A DNA stretch of 64,000 bases from Nitrospirota bacterium. GTDB lineage: Bacteria; Nitrospirota; Leptospirillia; Leptospirillales; Leptospirillaceae. The position numbers were made by a program, and so were the translations under genes. Under the pieces are notes generated by a model that did no database searches, was not told the DNA's origin, and saw only the letters and a list, made by a program, of their open reading frames with translations. How positions within the stretch are numbered: the stretch's first letter is position 1; every line of letters begins with the position of its first letter. This document shows, piece by piece, positions 10,869 to 19,810 of the stretch. The stretch spans positions 1 through 64,000 of the forward strand of contig JAJZHW010000002.1 in assembly GCA_021810805.1 (NCBI GenBank), read 5' to 3'.

Positions 10869-12221
10869 TCAAAGCTGAAGGAGCCGCCGTTTCAGTGTTT
10901 CGATATCCCGGGAAAGGACGGCATCGGAATCCCTGTTCTCCTCCACAGACCTGAAGGCATACATCGCCGTCGAATGGTCGCGCCCTCCCATCTCGCGGCC
11001 GATCTCCGGAAAGGACATCTGGGTCAGGTCCCGAAGAAGGAAGATCGCCACCTGCCGGGCCACCGAAATGGAACGGTTGCGTTTCTTCGAGCGGATCTCC
11101 TTGGGGGAGACCTTGTAATAGGAGGCCACCTCGTTGACGATGAGTTCGGTGTGGACGGGAGCCGGAGCCGTCTGGATCAGGTTCGACAGGAGCCGGCGGG
11201 TCACCTCCATGGTTACGGGCTTGCCCATGAGGGTCTGGTAAGCCCCGAGCCGGATCATTGCCCCTTCGAGCTCCCGGATGTTGGACTTGATGCTCGTGGC
11301 GAGAAAATAGATGACATCTTCGGGAAGGGCAATCCCCTCGAGCTTCATCTTTTCGATGAGGATGGCCACCTTCGTCTCGAAGTCCGGGATCTGGATGTCG
11401 GCGATCAGCCCCGAGGCGAATCTCGACCGGAGCCTCTCCTCGAGGGTCGCGATTTCGTTGGGTGGGCAGTCGCTGGTGAGGATGATCTGCTTCCCCTTCT
11501 CGAAGAGAGAATTGAAGGTGTGGAAGAACTCCTCCTGGGTCTTCTCCTTGGTCGAGATGAACTGGATGTCGTCGATGATCAGAACGTCGATGGTGCGGTA
11601 GCGCTCCTTGAACTCGATCATCTTGGCAAAGCGGATGGCGCTCACCATCTCGTTGAGAAAGGACTCCGAGGTCAGATAGAGAATCCGCGCCGAGGGGGTC
11701 TTTTCGAGAATGGCGTTTCCGATGGCGTTGACGAGATGGGTCTTCCCCAGCCCCACCCCTCCGTAAATATAGAAGGGGTTGTAGGACTTTCCGGGATTTT
11801 CCGAGACCTGGAAGGCGGCGGCATGGGCAAAACGGTTCGACTCTCCCACCACGTAGGTCTCGAAGGTATGGCGGGAAATCAGATGGCTCTCCCAGGAGGG
11901 ATCGCGGGAGGGAGCTTCTTTCGGAACCGGAAGGGAGGGTTTGGCGCTCTGCCGGGGCTTTTTGGCCTTCTTCTCCTCGGAGACCGAGATGGAAAACTCG
12001 AGATCGGAAAGACCGGTCAGAACCTTGCAGGCTGAGATGATCGATTCCTGGTGGCGGCCCGAGACGAGACGGCTCACAAAGCCGTTGGGAACCACCAGGA
12101 GGAGCCGGTTGCCCGTCCTTTCGAGACGGCACTCCCGATAGAGATCCCGAACCCCTTCAAGGACAGAGGTTCCCTCCTTCTCGTCGATATGGTCAAGTAC
12201 GTCGTTCCAAAGATCCTGCAT
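10869..12221 (-). CDS. dnaA: Chromosomal replication initiator DnaA
   Basis: 450 aa, standard length. Domain I occupies roughly residues 1-85, a short charged linker follows, then the AAA+ domain with Walker A GGVGLGKTH, Walker B VLIIDDIQFIS and the arginine-finger region RLRSRFASGL. Domain IV has the DnaA-box-binding signature GGRDHSTAMYAF near the C-terminus. It opens oriC and loads the helicase. The ATG at 12221 follows a weak AAGAG ribosome site. DnaA-box-like sequences lie 57-76 nt upstream, so it is probably autoregulated. Confidence 0.97.
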   Translation of the reverse strand: MQDLWNDVLDHIDEKEGTSVLEGVRDLYRECRLERTGNRLLLVVPNGFVSRLVSGRHQESIISACKVLTGLSDLEFSISVSEEKKAKKPRQSAKPSLPVPKEAPSRDPSWESHLISRHTFETYVVGESNRFAHAAAFQVSENPGKSYNPFYIYGGVGLGKTHLVNAIGNAILEKTPSARILYLTSESFLNEMVSAIRFAKMIEFKERYRTIDVLIIDDIQFISTKEKTQEEFFHTFNSLFEKGKQIILTSDCPPNEIATLEERLRSRFASGLIADIQIPDFETKVAILIEKMKLEGIALPEDVIYFLATSIKSNIRELEGAMIRLGAYQTLMGKPVTMEVTRRLLSNLIQTAPAPVHTELIVNEVASYYKVSPKEIRSKKRNRSISVARQVAIFLLRDLTQMSFPEIGREMGGRDHSTAMYAFRSVEENRDSDAVLSRDIETLKRRLLQL

Positions 12222-12725
12222 GCAAATCTCTTAGGTCCAGATGCCGAAGACATCGCTACGAAAAGTTTTTAACAGTCTGTGGAAAACCTGTGAAAAAATA
12301 CCTTACAACCCGGGAGAAAAAGGGGAGAGATAAAGTCGGTCTTAATATCTTTTAAGTTATTAAAAAATAAAAGAAAAATAATGATGACCTGGGTCTTTTT
12401 CAGGGGTAAATTCAGGGGCGGGGTTGATCCTATCAAAGAACAGGGTGAGGGTCAAATGAGATGGTTTCAGACAGAGATTCACCAGACTTTCCATAGGATC
12501 AACCCCCTTTCTCTCAATGACAATCCCTCTATTTTCCCCAAAAAGGCCCGGCTCTATGTACGACTTCAATCTTTTAATGAAATGAAAAACAAAATAAAGA
12601 AGAAGAGTTTCTCTCTTCATTCATTCATGCCGGGGGCGATCACACCCCTGGCCATGAGAATGCGGGGAAGGAGAGCGCCGACGCCAGGGGACGGCCCTGC
12701 ATTGGATTTCAGTATAGAGGGCTTC
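12222..12725. other. Probable chromosomal replication origin (oriC)
   Basis: This 504-nt gap between dnaA and hipA has no convincing gene. It holds TGTGGAAAA at 12278-12286, the complement of the DnaA-box variant TTTTCCACA (one mismatch to TTATCCACA). A weaker copy, TGTGAAAAA, is at 12289-12297. A strongly AT-rich tract at 12340-12382 could be the unwinding element. TTCAGGGG is repeated directly near 12400-12418. Genes run minus to the left and mostly plus to the right, as expected at an origin. Few boxes are visible, so the minimal origin could also extend elsewhere. Confidence 0.65.
12420..12506. repeat. Perfect 14-bp inverted repeat in the origin region
   Basis: GGGGTTGATCCTAT at 12420-12433 is repeated in inverse orientation as ATAGGATCAACCCC at 12493-12506, separated by 59 nt. 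The match is exact. Such a pair could be a binding site for an origin-regulating protein, a large stem, or the ends of a tiny decayed mobile element. No target duplication is visible. Confidence 0.6.
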
Positions 12726-13952
12726 TCAATGTTTCGGGACAGCCCCTGACGTCTCTCCTGAACCGTCAATCAGTGAAAAAGATTTCTCCATTCTGGCGAT
12801 CTCTCTCGATTCCACCCCAACGCTTTTCGCCACTTCCTTCCATCGGGAAACGCCTTCACAAATCCGTTCCAATTCGTTATTTGCTTCCGTCGCGCTTCCA
12901 TAGCGAAAATAAGGAGAAAGCGACAGGAACAGTTTCATGCTCGGCAAAGAATTGAACCCATCGAACGAAAGAGCGTGATGTTGCCTTCGGGGATTCGGAT
13001 TCAGGTCGTATGCCGGAGAAAGTGTCCATCCGGATACAGTTCTCAGAAAGCCGTGGTTTCTTAAATGGTCATCCGTATTCCCGGTCAGAGCATTGAACAC
13101 CATCCGTTTCCAGAGATTTTTGGCGTCCTTCGTTGGATTGGATGAAACAGTGACAATCATTTCGACCAATTCCAGATAGCTTCCATAATCTCGGGTCGTT
13201 TCATCTCGTCCGAGCATCGTCATGGCCGACATGAACGGGATTCTTCCCCCATCGGCAGTCCGGTCGAAACGCTTCACCAGCAAGACGTGATTTCCCCTTG
13301 GAAGATCCAGCACTTTTGTATCAGGTGTTTCAATCCCGACAGATCCGGCCAGTTTCAGCATCGTGAATTCCCACAATCCGACTCGATGCTCATCGTTTTG
13401 GGATGGAAATTTTGCAATCCACATCGTCCCGTCCTCCTGAACGACCGCTTTCGGTCCGGCACCGCCAAGCGAAGCTCCGGGACGCAGCAACTTTCGGATG
13501 TCATCGGAAGTTTCCCGATCTGTCTCAACTCTTCTTATCGCCTCACTTAGTTCCGAGATCATGACAAACTTCGGAACATCAGAATGTTGTGAAAGATACT
13601 CTTTAGGGTTATTTGACAGACTGATTCTTATGGCTCCCAACCGCATATAGTCGCTAACGCCGATCATGGATTCGCTAGGAGCCCTTCCGCCCGGATAAGC
13701 CCTGTCCTGAAGGATCTGACCCCAACGATCAGGAGAAATATCCTTAAAAACCCCAAAGAGGCGATTCTCTTGAAAAGGAAAATTCCGTTTTAAAGGAAGC
13801 ATCGGATCGATCTCGAAAGAGAAAGGATGATTAATCCACTCATCTGAATACTGGAAACGATAGAATTCCTTTTCCCGATTGTTGAAAACGTCCAGCATCC
13901 CTACCAAATGCGTTTCCCGACCGATCTCGATACTGATCCGATACGAAGACAT
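12726..13952 (-). CDS. hipA: HipA-family serine/threonine kinase toxin
   Basis: 408 aa. The gly-rich loop PGASLGGAGPKA is followed by WIAKFPS with the ATP-binding Lys. The catalytic block NTDDHLRNHGF and then SPAYDLNP (metal-binding Asp) are clear HipA features. HipA toxins of E. coli phosphorylate glutamyl-tRNA synthetase and cause growth arrest; the target here is unknown. The start is chosen at the ATG 13952 because GTAGGAG lies 5 nt before it. An upstream ATG at 13973 is inside hipB. Base composition is visibly more AT-rich than the neighbours, and codon use includes many ttt, gaa, aat and tcg codons. This suggests horizontal acquisition. Confidence 0.9.
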   Translation of the reverse strand: MSSYRISIEIGRETHLVGMLDVFNNREKEFYRFQYSDEWINHPFSFEIDPMLPLKRNFPFQENRLFGVFKDISPDRWGQILQDRAYPGGRAPSESMIGVSDYMRLGAIRISLSNNPKEYLSQHSDVPKFVMISELSEAIRRVETDRETSDDIRKLLRPGASLGGAGPKAVVQEDGTMWIAKFPSQNDEHRVGLWEFTMLKLAGSVGIETPDTKVLDLPRGNHVLLVKRFDRTADGGRIPFMSAMTMLGRDETTRDYGSYLELVEMIVTVSSNPTKDAKNLWKRMVFNALTGNTDDHLRNHGFLRTVSGWTLSPAYDLNPNPRRQHHALSFDGFNSLPSMKLFLSLSPYFRYGSATEANNELERICEGVSRWKEVAKSVGVESREIARMEKSFSLIDGSGETSGAVPKH

Positions 13953-13960
13953 GGGTACTC

Positions 13961-14275
13961 CTACTGATTCCATTTTCTGCGGGGAGTGCGAATCCTTTTC
14001 GGCAGGGTTTCCTCAAGCATGTTCAGCCCCAAGGGATCCCTTGTTCGATCGACAATCATTTCAAGATCCTCAAGCTTGCCGAGAACCATGATCGCCATGG
14101 CATAAGCACCCATGTTGACCTTCGGATCACCTTTTTCGATCCGCCCCAACGTGACACGAGTCACCCCCATCCGTTCCGCCATCAGGGATGTGGAAATACG
14201 GCGTCTCTTCCGGGCATCGGCGATATCTTGTCCAAGTTTTCTCAATGCGGTTTCAATTCTGAACGAATGAATCAT
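13961..14275 (-). CDS. hipB: HipB-like antitoxin, XRE-family repressor
   Basis: 104 aa from the ATG at 14275, which has GGAGG 7 nt upstream; an in-frame ATG 7 codons earlier lacks one. A helix-turn-helix spans roughly residues 27-60 (ISTSLMAERMGVTRVTLGRI), typical of Xre/Cro repressors. The C-terminus is basic and ends 8 nt before hipA. In the family, the antitoxin binds the toxin and represses the operon through palindromic operators. Two palindromes lie just upstream (see the operator entry). Composition is AT-rich, like hipA. Confidence 0.85.
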   Translation of the reverse strand: MIHSFRIETALRKLGQDIADARKRRRISTSLMAERMGVTRVTLGRIEKGDPKVNMGAYAMAIMVLGKLEDLEMIVDRTRDPLGLNMLEETLPKRIRTPRRKWNQ

Positions 14276-14287
14276 AATGAATCCTCC

Positions 14288-14340
14288 AATATTCAATATT
14301 TAAGTTTATTGTATATTATGAGATGCATTATTTAAATAAT
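14288..14340 (-). promoter_or_regulatory. Putative hipBA operator/promoter palindromes
   Basis: Directly upstream of hipB lie a 13-nt palindrome with a central unpaired base, AATATTCAATATT (14288-14300), and a perfect 14-nt palindrome, ATTATTTAAATAAT (14327-14340). The stretch between them is AT-rich and holds possible -10 hexamers. Positions and symmetry fit HipB autorepression, but this is inference. Confidence 0.5.
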
Positions 14341-14358
14341 AAAATCATTGATCCAATT

Positions 14359-14452
14359 CGCCGGGGCAACCCGGCGAGTTCGTCGCCTGACCGTTCAGGC
14401 GGCGGATCGATCCCCGTCTCCAAAAGGGGAGTCGGCAGGAAGGACTCCCCTT
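14359..14452. other. Three consecutive hairpins between hipB and ilvB
   Basis: Three stems follow one another. CGCCGGG-GCAA-CCCGGCG is at 14359-14376, with a GNRA tetraloop when read on the plus strand. CGTCGCCTGA pairs with TCAGGCGGCG (14381-14404, one G-T pair, loop CCGT). AAGGGGAGTC pairs with GACTCCCCTT (14424-14452, 9-nt loop). None has a T-run. A good ilvB promoter starts about 85 nt downstream, so the element need not be part of the ilvB leader. It could be a small RNA, a leader from a more distant promoter, or a repeat element. No known riboswitch class was recognised. Confidence 0.4.
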
Positions 14453-14535
14453 AGCGATGGAAGGGAGGATGTCAAGAAGAGCTCTCCATATCTAAGAAAA
14501 TGCCTCGGACAATCCGAATTTGGCCCCGTCTCCAC

Positions 14536-14565
14536 TTGACCCCCTTTCCCTGTATTTCTTACAAT
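14536..14565 (+). promoter_or_regulatory. Sigma-70-type promoter of ilvB
   Basis: TTGACC (14536-14541) and TACAAT (14560-14565) are separated by 18 nt. The expected transcript start near 14572 leaves a leader of about 37 nt before the chosen ilvB start. This is too short for a classical attenuator peptide. Confidence 0.6.
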
Positions 14566-14608
14566 TTACTTTTAAACCTCGATGGACCTCCCGAAGGAGT
14601 TTCAGGAT

Positions 14609-16372
14609 ATGGTAAAGATGACCGGTGCCGAAATGCTGCTCGAATGCTTCAAAAAAGAGCGCGTTTCCCAGATATTCGGATACCCGGGAGGCGTCGTCCT
14701 CCCCATTTTCGATGCCCTCTACAAGGACCCCTCCCTGTCGGTCGTCCTGACCCGCCATGAGCAGGGGGCCGTTCATGCGGCCGAAGGATATGCCCGCTCC
14801 ACCGGCGAGGTGGGCGTGGTTCTCGTCACGTCGGGTCCTGGCGCCACCAATACGGTGACGGGGCTTGCCGACGCCAATATGGATTCGATTCCCCTGGTGG
14901 TCGTCACCGGTCAGGTCCCCACGAAGATGATCGGAAACGACGCCTTCCAGGAGGCCGACATCGTGGGGATCAGCCGATCCTGCACCAAGCACAACTATCT
15001 CGTTCGGGACATCTCCGAGCTTCCTCGAATCATGAAGGAGGCCTTCTACATCGCCCGTTCCGGACGGCCGGGCCCCGTTCTCGTGGATGTGCCCAAGGAT
15101 GTCATCGTGGACCGGGCCGAGTTCCGTTACCCCGAGACTCTGGCTCTGCGCGGCTACAACCCCACTGTCCACGGGAATCGCTGGCAGATCCGGAAGGCCG
15201 CCGGCCTCATCGCCAAGGCCAAGAAGCCCGTCCTTTACGTGGGCGGAGGGGTCATCTCCTCGGATTCCCACGCCGAGCTTGCCGAACTCGTCTCCCTGAC
15301 GAAGATCCCGGTCACCCTGACCCTGATGGGTCTCGGCGCCTATCCCGGGAACGATCCCCTCTTCATGGGGATGCTGGGCATGCACGGGACCTATACCGCC
15401 AACATGGCCGTCCACCACAGCGATCTTCTCATCGCCGTGGGGGTGCGCTTCGACGATCGCGTCACCGGAAAGATCTCCGAATTTTCTCCCCACTCGAAGG
15501 TGATCCATATCGATATCGATCCCACCTCCATCCGGAAGAATTTCCGGGTCGACGTCCCCGTGGTGGGAGATGCCCGGCTGATCCTCTCCGATCTTCTCGA
15601 GGACGTGAGGAAGATCCAGGAAGAGGAAGGGCTTGCCGATCTCGCCGACTGGCACGAGCAGATCGCCCACTGGAAAGAAGAGCATCCCCTGACCTATCGC
15701 CACGACACCGAGATCATCAAACCCCAGTTCGTGATCGAAAAGGCCTTCGACCTCACCGGGGGAGACTGCATCGTCTCCACCGACGTTGGCCAGCATCAGA
15801 TGTGGACGGCCCAGTACTTCAAGTTCCTTCGTCCCCGCACCTGGCTCACCTCCGGGGGACTTGGAACGATGGGCTACGGATTCCCGGCAGCCATCGGTGC
15901 CCAAAGGGCCTTTCCCAAGGCCCGGGTCATCGCGGTGACCGGGGAGGGGAGCTTCATGATGAACATCCAGGAGATGGCCACCGTGGCCTCCATGGAGATC
16001 CCCGTCAAGATCGTGGTTCTCAACAACAAGTATCTCGGCATGGTCCGCCAGTGGCAGGAGTTCTTCTACGGAGGCCGCTATTCCTCTTCCTTCGTGGGCC
16101 AGTCCCCCGACTTCGTGAAGCTTGCCGAGGCCTTCGGCGTGGCCGGATTCCGGGCGACCCGTACCGGAGAGGTGGAGGATGTGCTCCTCAAGGGGCTCTC
16201 CACCAAGGGTCCCGTTCTCATGGAGTTCATGGTGGATCCCGAAGAAAACGTCTTCCCCATGGTTCCGGCCGGCGGGTCCAACATCGAGATGATCTTCGAG
16301 GCCCCCCCCGCCTCCTCCGGCAAGGCGTCCCGTCCTTCCCGCAAGGAAAAGGATTCGGTGATCACGGCATGA
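14609..16372 (+). CDS. ilvB: Acetolactate synthase, large (catalytic) subunit
   Basis: 587 aa from the ATG at 14609, which has GAAGGAG 9 nt upstream; an ATG at 14582 is in frame but lies almost at the predicted transcript start. The ThDP enzyme marks are present: GYPGGVVLPIFDALY, the catalytic Glu in HEQGAVHAAEGYARSTG, the central FAD domain, and the ThDP/Mg block VTGEGSFMMNIQEM with NNKYLGMVRQWQ. It condenses two pyruvates, or pyruvate and 2-oxobutyrate, the first common step to valine, leucine and isoleucine. The stop overlaps the ilvN start (ATGA). Confidence 0.97.
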   Translation: MVKMTGAEMLLECFKKERVSQIFGYPGGVVLPIFDALYKDPSLSVVLTRHEQGAVHAAEGYARSTGEVGVVLVTSGPGATNTVTGLADANMDSIPLVVVTGQVPTKMIGNDAFQEADIVGISRSCTKHNYLVRDISELPRIMKEAFYIARSGRPGPVLVDVPKDVIVDRAEFRYPETLALRGYNPTVHGNRWQIRKAAGLIAKAKKPVLYVGGGVISSDSHAELAELVSLTKIPVTLTLMGLGAYPGNDPLFMGMLGMHGTYTANMAVHHSDLLIAVGVRFDDRVTGKISEFSPHSKVIHIDIDPTSIRKNFRVDVPVVGDARLILSDLLEDVRKIQEEEGLADLADWHEQIAHWKEEHPLTYRHDTEIIKPQFVIEKAFDLTGGDCIVSTDVGQHQMWTAQYFKFLRPRTWLTSGGLGTMGYGFPAAIGAQRAFPKARVIAVTGEGSFMMNIQEMATVASMEIPVKIVVLNNKYLGMVRQWQEFFYGGRYSSSFVGQSPDFVKLAEAFGVAGFRATRTGEVEDVLLKGLSTKGPVLMEFMVDPEENVFPMVPAGGSNIEMIFEAPPASSGKASRPSRKEKDSVITA

Positions 16373-16917
16373 GCCTCTCTCCCCAAAAACGCCACTATAT
16401 TCAGGTTCTCGTGGAAAACCGCTTTGGAGTGCTCTCTCGGGTGGCGGGGCTTTTCAGCGCCCGGGGCTACAATATCGAGAGCCTCTCGGTGGGTGCAGGG
16501 CAGGATCCCAGCGTCGCCCAGATGACCATCGTGACCGTCGGCGACGACCATGTGGTGGAACAGATCACCAAGCAGCTCAACAAGCTGGTGGATACCATCA
16601 AGGTGGTCGATCTCTCCACGACGCCCTTCGTCAGCCGGGAGACGATCCTGGTCAAGGTCAATACGACGACCCGCCCGGAGGATCGCCAGGAGGCCTTCCG
16701 CATCGCGGAGATCTTCCGCGCCAGCATCGTCGACTCTTCTCCCTCCACCTATACCCTGATGGCCACGGGGGAGGAGGAGAAAATCGAGGCGATGATCGCC
16801 CTTCTCCGTCCCCTGGGAATCAAGGAGCTCGTGCGGTCGGGGACGATCGCCATCGCCCGCGAGGAGGTCCGGATCTCCTCCCGGGGCTCCCGCCACGAAA
16901 ATGAGATTACCGCCTGA
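16369..16917 (+). CDS. ilvN: Acetolactate synthase, small regulatory subunit
   Basis: 182 aa. The start is fixed by the ATGA overlap with ilvB. An N-terminal ACT domain is marked by VLVENRFGVLSRVAGLFSARGYNIESL. A second regulatory domain follows with a further glycine-rich region near residues 110-165. It activates IlvB and carries valine feedback inhibition. Length is normal for the long-type IlvN/IlvH. It is translationally coupled to ilvB, and ilvC follows after 142 nt. Confidence 0.96.
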   Translation: MSLSPQKRHYIQVLVENRFGVLSRVAGLFSARGYNIESLSVGAGQDPSVAQMTIVTVGDDHVVEQITKQLNKLVDTIKVVDLSTTPFVSRETILVKVNTTTRPEDRQEAFRIAEIFRASIVDSSPSTYTLMATGEEEKIEAMIALLRPLGIKELVRSGTIAIAREEVRISSRGSRHENEITA

Positions 16918-17056
16918 CTCCGGTGACGGAAGACGGCGGAAAGACCCCCCATCCGGGAAGAGACAAGAGAAACGATCATCCCCAGGGTCCGCAAGAGACC
17001 GAAGGCAAGAGCCTCTTTCGGGACCCGAGACCTTCCACCCCTATCGTACGGAGTGA

Positions 17057-18079
<1,023 letters not shown>

Positions 18080-18098
18080 TGGACCATCCATCCATTGT

Positions 18099-18755
18099 GT
18101 GCGACGGGACTCCGTCGTGAAGGTCGGACCGGACCACTTCCGGACACCCATTGCCCGGGAGGGGATTCCCTTTATTCTCGTCGCTGGGGGGATCGCCTCC
18201 GTCCTTTTCCTCTTTTCGAAGGTTCTCGGTCTCCTCGGGCTTCTTCTCGTGGCCTTCGTGGTGAATTTTTTCCGGAACCCTCCCCGCCAGGTTCCCGCCG
18301 GTCCTCCCGGCCGGATCGTCTCTCCCGCCGACGGCAAGATCGTCGTGGCGGAGACGGCGCCCACGGGCCGGGTGAAGGTCTCGATCTTCATGAACGTCTT
18401 CAACGTCCACCTCAACCGGATTCCCGTGGACGGGACGGTCACCGGCGTCACCTACTTTCCCGGGGCCTTCATGAACGCCTCCTTCGACAAGGCCTCGGAG
18501 CAGAACGAGCGCAACCGGGTGGAGATGCGCACGGAGAAGGGGGAGAGCCTCACCATGGTCCAGGTGGCGGGCCTTGTGGCCCGCCGGATCCTGTGCTACG
18601 CCGAGCCGGGGGAGACACTTTCGGCCGGTACGATCTATGGCCTGATCCGCTTCGGCTCCCGCGTCGACCTCGACCTTCCCGCGGGAACGACACTTGCTGT
18701 GCGCCTGGGCGAGACGGTCAAGGGAGGAGAGACAATCCTTGGAACACTACCCTAA
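18099..18755 (+). CDS. psd: Phosphatidylserine decarboxylase proenzyme
   Basis: 218 aa, the short archaeal-type class. An N-terminal hydrophobic stretch (residues about 23-47) anchors it to the membrane. RIVSPADGKI and the metal/substrate histidine in FNVHLNRIPVDG are conserved. The self-cleavage site is the Gly-Ser in IRFGSRVD, which generates the pyruvoyl cofactor. It makes phosphatidylethanolamine from phosphatidylserine. The start is uncertain: GTG at 18099 and GTG at 18117 both have weak ribosome sites. The 3' end overlaps pssA, the preceding enzyme of the pathway. Confidence 0.93.
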   Translation: MRRDSVVKVGPDHFRTPIAREGIPFILVAGGIASVLFLFSKVLGLLGLLLVAFVVNFFRNPPRQVPAGPPGRIVSPADGKIVVAETAPTGRVKVSIFMNVFNVHLNRIPVDGTVTGVTYFPGAFMNASFDKASEQNERNRVEMRTEKGESLTMVQVAGLVARRILCYAEPGETLSAGTIYGLIRFGSRVDLDLPAGTTLAVRLGETVKGGETILGTLP

Positions 18756-19608
18756 TTCCCACGACGAACCGGGAGATGAACCTCCTCCGGTGGCCCATCG
18801 AGGTCGCGGGATCTATATTCTGCCCAACCTCTTTACCGCCGGGAACCTCTTCTTCGGCTTCTATTCCATTCTGGCGGGCTTTGGCCACCGGTACCGGGAG
18901 GCCGCCTTTGCCATCCTGATCGCCGCGGTCTTCGACAACCTCGACGGCAAGATCGCGCGTCTGGCCCGGGCGACCTCCGCCTTCGGCGTGGAGTTCGACA
19001 GCCTGGCCGACCTCGTCTCCTTCGGTGCGGCTCCCTCCCTTCTGGTCTACAACTCCGACCTCTTCGCCTACCATCGTCTGGGCATGGCCGCGGCCTTTCT
19101 CTTTTTGGCCTGTGGGGCCCTGCGTCTGGCCCGGTTCAACGTGATGACGACCAAGATCTCCTCGAAGTACTTTCTGGGGCTTCCCATTCCCGCGGGGGCT
19201 CTGGTCATCGTTGCCTCGGAGCTGGCCCGAACCGGACCGCTCTCCCATGTCTTTTCCTTTCCTCCAGGTTTTTTCCTTCTCTCGACCTATCTGGTCTCGA
19301 TCCTGATGGTGAGCCCTTTCCGGTATAGGAGCTTCAAGGAGGCCCGCCTTCTGCGGCGCCCGCTGACCACCTTCGTCACGGTGATGATCGTGGCCCTCTC
19401 CTTCGTCCTTTACCCCACCTCGAGCCTCTTTGTGGGCATCCTCCTCTATGCCGCCCTGGGGCCGACGGAATATCTCCTCTACCGCTGGGGGCTCCGCTCT
19501 CCGGTGGGAGATCCCGGAGAGCCCCTCCTGGGGTGGATGGGCGGAACGGTGAAGCGCCGGGGTCGGATTGTCCGATTTCGCAAGCCCGGGCCTCCCCGAG
19601 GGCGTTAA
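18739..19608 (+). CDS. pssA: CDP-diacylglycerol-serine O-phosphatidyltransferase
   Basis: 289 aa from a TTG at 18739, which has AGGGAGGAGA 9 nt upstream and lies inside the end of psd. The CDP-alcohol phosphatidyltransferase motif D-G-x2-A-R-x8-G-x3-D-x3-D is visible as LDGKIARLARATSAFGVEFD plus SLAD. Several membrane helices follow. It makes phosphatidylserine from CDP-diacylglycerol and serine. The pair with psd gives the complete route to phosphatidylethanolamine. The C-terminal 40 residues are basic and cytoplasmic. Confidence 0.94.
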   Translation: MEHYPNSHDEPGDEPPPVAHRGRGIYILPNLFTAGNLFFGFYSILAGFGHRYREAAFAILIAAVFDNLDGKIARLARATSAFGVEFDSLADLVSFGAAPSLLVYNSDLFAYHRLGMAAAFLFLACGALRLARFNVMTTKISSKYFLGLPIPAGALVIVASELARTGPLSHVFSFPPGFFLLSTYLVSILMVSPFRYRSFKEARLLRRPLTTFVTVMIVALSFVLYPTSSLFVGILLYAALGPTEYLLYRWGLRSPVGDPGEPLLGWMGGTVKRRGRIVRFRKPGPPRGR

Positions 19609-19810
19609 TGGAAAAATTCCCAGCATGATCCGCCAACAGAGGCATCTCAATGAAAGTCAGTTTAAAGACTTCCATGAATGTCCGCTAACATAAGGAAAAC
19701 TATCTAGAAGTTCTTAAAGAACAAAATCTTTACATTCCTCCCCAAAAAATTTTCATTTTTGGAGAGGGTTCTCCACCTCGCATTTTCGACAGGATTTGAA
19801 GGAGATCACC
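19609..19810. other. Intergenic region before leuA
   Basis: 202 nt, clearly AT-richer than the genes around it. It holds the near-palindrome GTTCTTAAAGAAC (19710-19722) and a possible -10 (TACATT, 19731-19736) without a good -35. It probably contains the leuA promoter and operator. No gene or terminator is convincing. Confidence 0.35.

Noticed and set aside
12381-12749. Plus-strand frame of 122 codons in the oriC region
   Set aside because: No ribosome site, no family similarity, and it would cover the inverted repeat and run into hipA on the other strand.
14359-14452. Assignment of the three hairpins to a known riboswitch (GEMM, glycine, SAM, fluoride, THF considered)
   Set aside because: None of the conserved loop sequences of these classes could be found, and the element lies upstream of the best ilvB promoter.
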